NCBI GenBank assembly: GCA_030374805.1
Contig: JARGSG010000181.1
Location: 1-35,089, forward strand
Direction: 5' to 3'
DNA from: Gracilaria gracilis
Taxonomy: Eukaryota > Rhodophyta > Florideophyceae > Gracilariales > Gracilariaceae
DNA: 35,089 nt
The translations under genes were made by a program, and so were the position numbers. The notes under the pieces were generated by a model. The model did no database searches. It was not told where the DNA came from and worked only from the letters and a program-made list of their open reading frames with translations. Below are positions 31,506 through 35,089 of this stretch, in pieces. Each line of letters begins with the position of its first letter. Position 1 is the stretch's first letter.

Positions 31506-34500
31506 TTAGCAATGTCGACATTGAGACTGGGCCGCGACATGACTGCACCTCAAAGTTATTACAACGCACTTGACATAGAGAGAATCGGTTCTCTGAGTGC
31601 GAACGTTGTGCATAAATTCGTTGAGAGCTGGAGCACAGAATGGGATTTTCGTAGGTACCTTGGTGTAATAGAAATCAGGTTATAAGCGTAGTGAGGAAAA
31701 TGAAAACGAGATGGGGTGACTGGAGAATGGAGATAGGAAATTGGAGCGTGATGGGTGCAGCAGCAGCGCAATGGTGCGGAAGTACACGAGAGTGGCATAC
31801 AAGGTCAGGATGAATGAACTTCGTTGAGCGATCACAAGCGGTGCAGAAGCGTCGGCGCCATTTGCTGGCACGCATTGGAGGTAATTCTGACAGGCTGTAC
31901 AAGCATCAGGGCTCGCAGAGATGCTGCGGAATTGAAGACGGATTTAGGGTTTCGGTTTGTGTTTGTGTTTTGGTTACGGTTTCGTGGCGGGTTTCAACCC
32001 AAAGTCGGACCAATATTCTAGAAGGAGTTCGCTAAGGCGTTTTCATGATCAAATGATGAGAGCCGTTGGTGCGCAAAAATAATTTTCCGCGTGAAAGATA
32101 CCGTGTTGAACGTGGATTACAATGTGTATTAATATTGTTGTTGGAAAAAAAGCGACGTCTGTTAGTTATGTTTGGATGATAACGTGGAGCATAAGAGCTC
32201 AAGGGCAGAACATAGAAGCATTGTGAACGGCATACTAATGTAATACAATATCCACGAGAGTATCATGAGATTCTCATAATTGTAGTTTTTAACCCGGTGT
32301 TTTCTGGAAAATTAGCAATGTCGACATTGAGACTCGGACGCGACATGACTGCACCTCAAAGTTATTACAACGCACTTGACATAGAGAGAATTGGTTCTCT
32401 GAGTGCGAACGTTGTGCATAAATTCGTTGAGAGCTGGAGCACAGAATGGGATTTTCGTAGGTACTCTGGTGTAATGGACATCAGGTTATGGGCGTAGTGA
32501 GGTGTATGAAAATGAGATGGGGAGACTGCAGAATGGAGATAGGAAATTGGAGCGTGATGGGTGCAGCGGCAGCGCAATGGTGCAGGAGGTACACAAGAGC
32601 GGCGTACAAGGTCAGGATTACTGAACCCCATTGGGCGATCACAAGCGGTGCAAAAGCGTCGGTGCCATTTGCTGGCACGCATTGAATGTAATTCTGACAG
32701 GCTGTACAAGCATCAGGGCTCACAGAGATGCTGTGGGATTGAAGACGGCTTTGCGGTTTCGGTTTGTGTTTGTGTTTTGGTTACGGTTTCGTGGCGGGTT
32801 TCAACCCTCAGTCCGACCAACGTTCCGGAAGGAGTTCGATAAGGCATTTTCATGATCAAATGATGAGAGCCGTTGGTGCGAAAAATTAATTTTCCGCGTG
32901 AAAGATACCGTTGAAGGTGGATTACAATGTGTATTAACATTATTGTTGTAAAACACGCGACGTCTGTGAGTTATGTTTGGATGATGACGTGCACTATAAG
33001 AGCACAAGAGCAGAGAATAGAAGCATTGTGTATGGCATACCAATGTAATACAATATCCACGAGAGTAACATGAGATTCTCATAATTGTAGTTTTTAACCC
33101 GGTGTTTTCTGGAAATTAGCAATGTCGACATTGAGACTGGGCCGCGACATGACTGCACCTCAAAGTTATTACAACGCACTTGACATAGAGAGAATCGGTT
33201 CTCTGAGTGCGAACGTTGTGCATAAATTCGTTGAGAGCTGGAGCACAGAATGGGATTTTCGTAGGTACCTTGGTGTAATAGAAATCAGGTTATAAGCGTA
33301 GTGAGGAAAATGAAAACGAGATGGGGTGACTGGAGAATGGAGATAGGAAATTGGAGCGTGATAGGTGCAGCAGCAGCGCAATGGTGCGGAAGTACACGAG
33401 AGTGGCATACAAGGTCAGGATGAATGAACTTCGTTGAGCGATCACAAGCGGTGCAGAAGCGTCGGCGCCATTTGCTGGCACGCATTGGAGGTAATTCTGA
33501 CAGGCTGTACAAGCATCAGGGCTCGCAGAGATGCTGCGGAATTGAAGACGGATTTAGGGTTTCGGTTTGTGTTTGTGTTTTGGTTACGGTTTCGTGGCGG
33601 GTTTCAACCCAAAGTCGGACCAATATTCTAGAAGGAGTTCGCTAAGGCGTTTTCATGATCAAATGATGAGAGCCGTTGGTGCGCAAAAATAATTTTCCGC
33701 GTGAAAGATACCGTTGAACGTGGATTACAATGTGTATTAATATTGTTGTTGGAAAAAAAGCGACGTCTGTTAGTTATGTTTGGATGATAACGTGGAGCAT
33801 AAGAGCTCAAGGGCAGAACATAGAAGCATTGTGAACGGCATACTAATGTAATACAATATCCACGAGAGTATCATGAGATTCTCATAATTGTAGTTTTTAA
33901 CCCGGTGTTTTCTGGAAAATTAGCAATGTCGACATTGAGACTCGGACGCGACATGACTGCACCTCAAAGTTATTACAACGCACTTGACATAGAGAGAATT
34001 GGTTCTCTGAGTGCGAACGTTGTGCATAAATTCGTTGAGAGCTGGAGCACAGAATGGGATTTTCGTAGGTACTCTGGTGTAATGGACATCAGGTTATGGG
34101 CGTAGTGAGGTGTATGAAAATGAGATGGGGAGACTGCAGAATGGAGATAGGAAATTGGAGCGTGATGGGGGTGCAGGCGGCAGCGCAATGGTGCAGGAGG
34201 TACACAAGAGCGGCGTACAAGGTCAGGATTACTGAACCCCATTGGGCGATCACAAGCGGTGCAGAAGCGTCGGTGCCATTTGCTGGCACGCATTGAATGT
34301 AATTCTGACAGGCTGTACAAGCATCAGGGCTCACAGAGATGCTGTGGGATTGAAGACGGCTTTGCGGTTTCGGTTTGTGTTTGTGTTTTGGTTACGGTTT
34401 CGTGGCGGGTTTCAACCCTCAGTCCGACCAACGTTCCGGAAGGAGTTCGATAAGGCATTTTCATGATCAAATGATGAGAGCCGTTGGTGCGAAAAATTAA

Positions 34501-35089
34501 TTTTCCGCGTGAAAGATACCGTTGAAGGTGGATTACAATGTGTATTAACATTATTGTTGTAAGAACACGCGACGTCTGTGAGTTATGTTTGGATGATGAC
34601 GTGCACTATAAGAGCACAAGAGCAGAGAATAGAAGCATTGTGTATGGCATACCAATGTAATACAATATCCACGAGAGTAACATGAGATTCTCATAATTGT
34701 AGTTTTTAACCCGGTGTTTTCTGGAAATTAGCAATGTCGACATTGAGACTGGGCCGCGACATGACTGCACCTCAAAGTTATTACAACGCACTTGACATAG
34801 AGAGAATCGGTTCTCTGAGTGCGAACGTTGTGCATAAATTCGTTGAGAGCTGGAGCACAGAATGGGATTTTCGTAGGTACCTTGGTGTAATAGAAATCAG
34901 GTTATAAGCGTAGTGAGGAAAATGAAAACGAGATGGGGTGACTGGAGAATGGAGATAGGAAATTGGAGCGTGATAGGTGCAGCAGCAGCGCAATGGTGCG
35001 GAAGTACACGAGAGTGGCATACAAGGTCAGGATGAATGAACTTCGTTGAGCGATCACAAGCGGTGCAGAAGCGTCGGCGCCATTTGTTG
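31506..35089. repeat. Higher-order repeat domain B of satellite 2 (~1,610-bp dimer)
   Basis: From 31506 units alternate between two types, giving a dimer period of 1,610-1,612 (31506, 33116, 34728). The first type has GAGGAAAATGAAAACGAG (31694, 33304, 34917). The second has the extra A in TCTGGAAAATTAGC (about 32306 and 33915). The four-unit pattern of domain A is absent. The window ends inside the third dimer. Confidence 0.88.

Larger units (their letters stand above)
19081..35089. repeat. Satellite 2 array (804-bp basic unit)
   Basis: Tandem array to the end of the window. The landmark TTAGCAATGT(CGACATTG) starts at 19811, 20283, 21393, 22197, 23001, 23472, 24577, 25381, 26185, 26656, 27517, 28321, 28792, 29898, 30702, 31506, 32312, 33116, 33920 and 34728. 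Most spacings are 804-808; variants are 471-472 and 1105-1110, with one of 861. The first unit (19081-19810) is the most diverged, as usual at an array edge. Open frames of 60-180 codons recur only because units are near-identical, and indels shift them between units, so I do not annotate genes. Nothing here resembles rRNA, tRNA or a transposase. Confidence 0.95.

Noticed and set aside
19081..35089. Many open frames of 60-183 codons on both strands of satellite 2, some repeated identically many times
   Set aside because: They recur only because the units are near-identical. Length variants and indels shift or end them, different frames are open at the same place, and none shows a recognisable domain.
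1..35089. CRISPR array or bacterial mobile island
   Set aside because: Repeat units are hundreds of base pairs with no short repeat-spacer pattern, and the genes, the intron and the transposon type are eukaryotic.
19081..35089. Satellite 2 as ribosomal DNA spacer
   Set aside because: No 18S, 5.8S, 28S or 5S sequence is present in the window. The idea cannot be excluded for flanking DNA but has no support here.

Overview
The window is nuclear DNA from a eukaryote. It holds two unrelated satellite arrays and, inserted in the first, one 11,686-bp DNA transposon loaded with foreign gene material. The host is probably photosynthetic, most likely a gene-compact, intron-poor alga such as a red alga. 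This rests on a tocopherol cyclase (VTE1) homologue, a plant/bacterial-type class II DAHP synthase piece and a short GT-AG intron. The lineage call is inference. No rRNA, tRNA, CRISPR or bacterial operon is seen.

Layout. (1) 1-3456 and 15143-18167 are one satellite family with a period of about 466 bp (satellite 1). (2) 3457-15142 is a PIF/Harbinger-type element. It has perfect 26-bp terminal inverted repeats and a TTA target duplication (3454-3456 and 15143-15145), and it interrupts a single satellite unit: removing it restores the 465-bp spacing. It has an intact DDE transposase (+) next to the left end and a probable Myb-like/SAP-like DNA-binding partner (-) next to the right end. (3) 18168-19080 is a chimeric border where satellite 1 joins satellite 2; the border itself was duplicated in tandem. 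(4) 19081-35089 is satellite 2, with a basic unit of 804 bp. It is arranged as a higher-order repeat of about 3,184 bp (19811-31505), then as a simpler dimer of about 1,610 bp (31506 to the end).

Between the two Harbinger genes lie, in order: an ABCB-type transporter fragment (+), a Lys/Pro-rich fragment with faint SKA1-like character (+), a two-exon cyclin (-), a VTE1 copy with an intron and a broken frame (-), a 690-codon ORF that reads as a Dicer/RIG-I-type helicase with degenerate catalytic motifs and a C-terminal SUMO-interacting motif (+), a fragment with possible N-terminal E(z)/EZH resemblance (-), and a class II DAHP synthase fragment (-). The mix of truncated, frameshifted and intron-bearing host-type genes inside one pair of inverted repeats is what a Pack-type (gene-capturing) element would look like, here unusually large and apparently autonomous.

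The two terminal genes probably form the mobilisation module: transposase plus DNA-binding partner, acting on the terminal repeats and the clustered CGTGAACG-type subterminal motifs. The other genes are cargo. Whether any is functional is open; the Dicer-like ORF, the cyclin and the DNA-binding ORF are the uninterrupted ones. The satellites show no credible genes. Both carry short nested GGGTTT/GGTTTN-type mini-repeats reminiscent of degenerate telomeric DNA, so a subtelomeric or pericentromeric location is possible but unproven.
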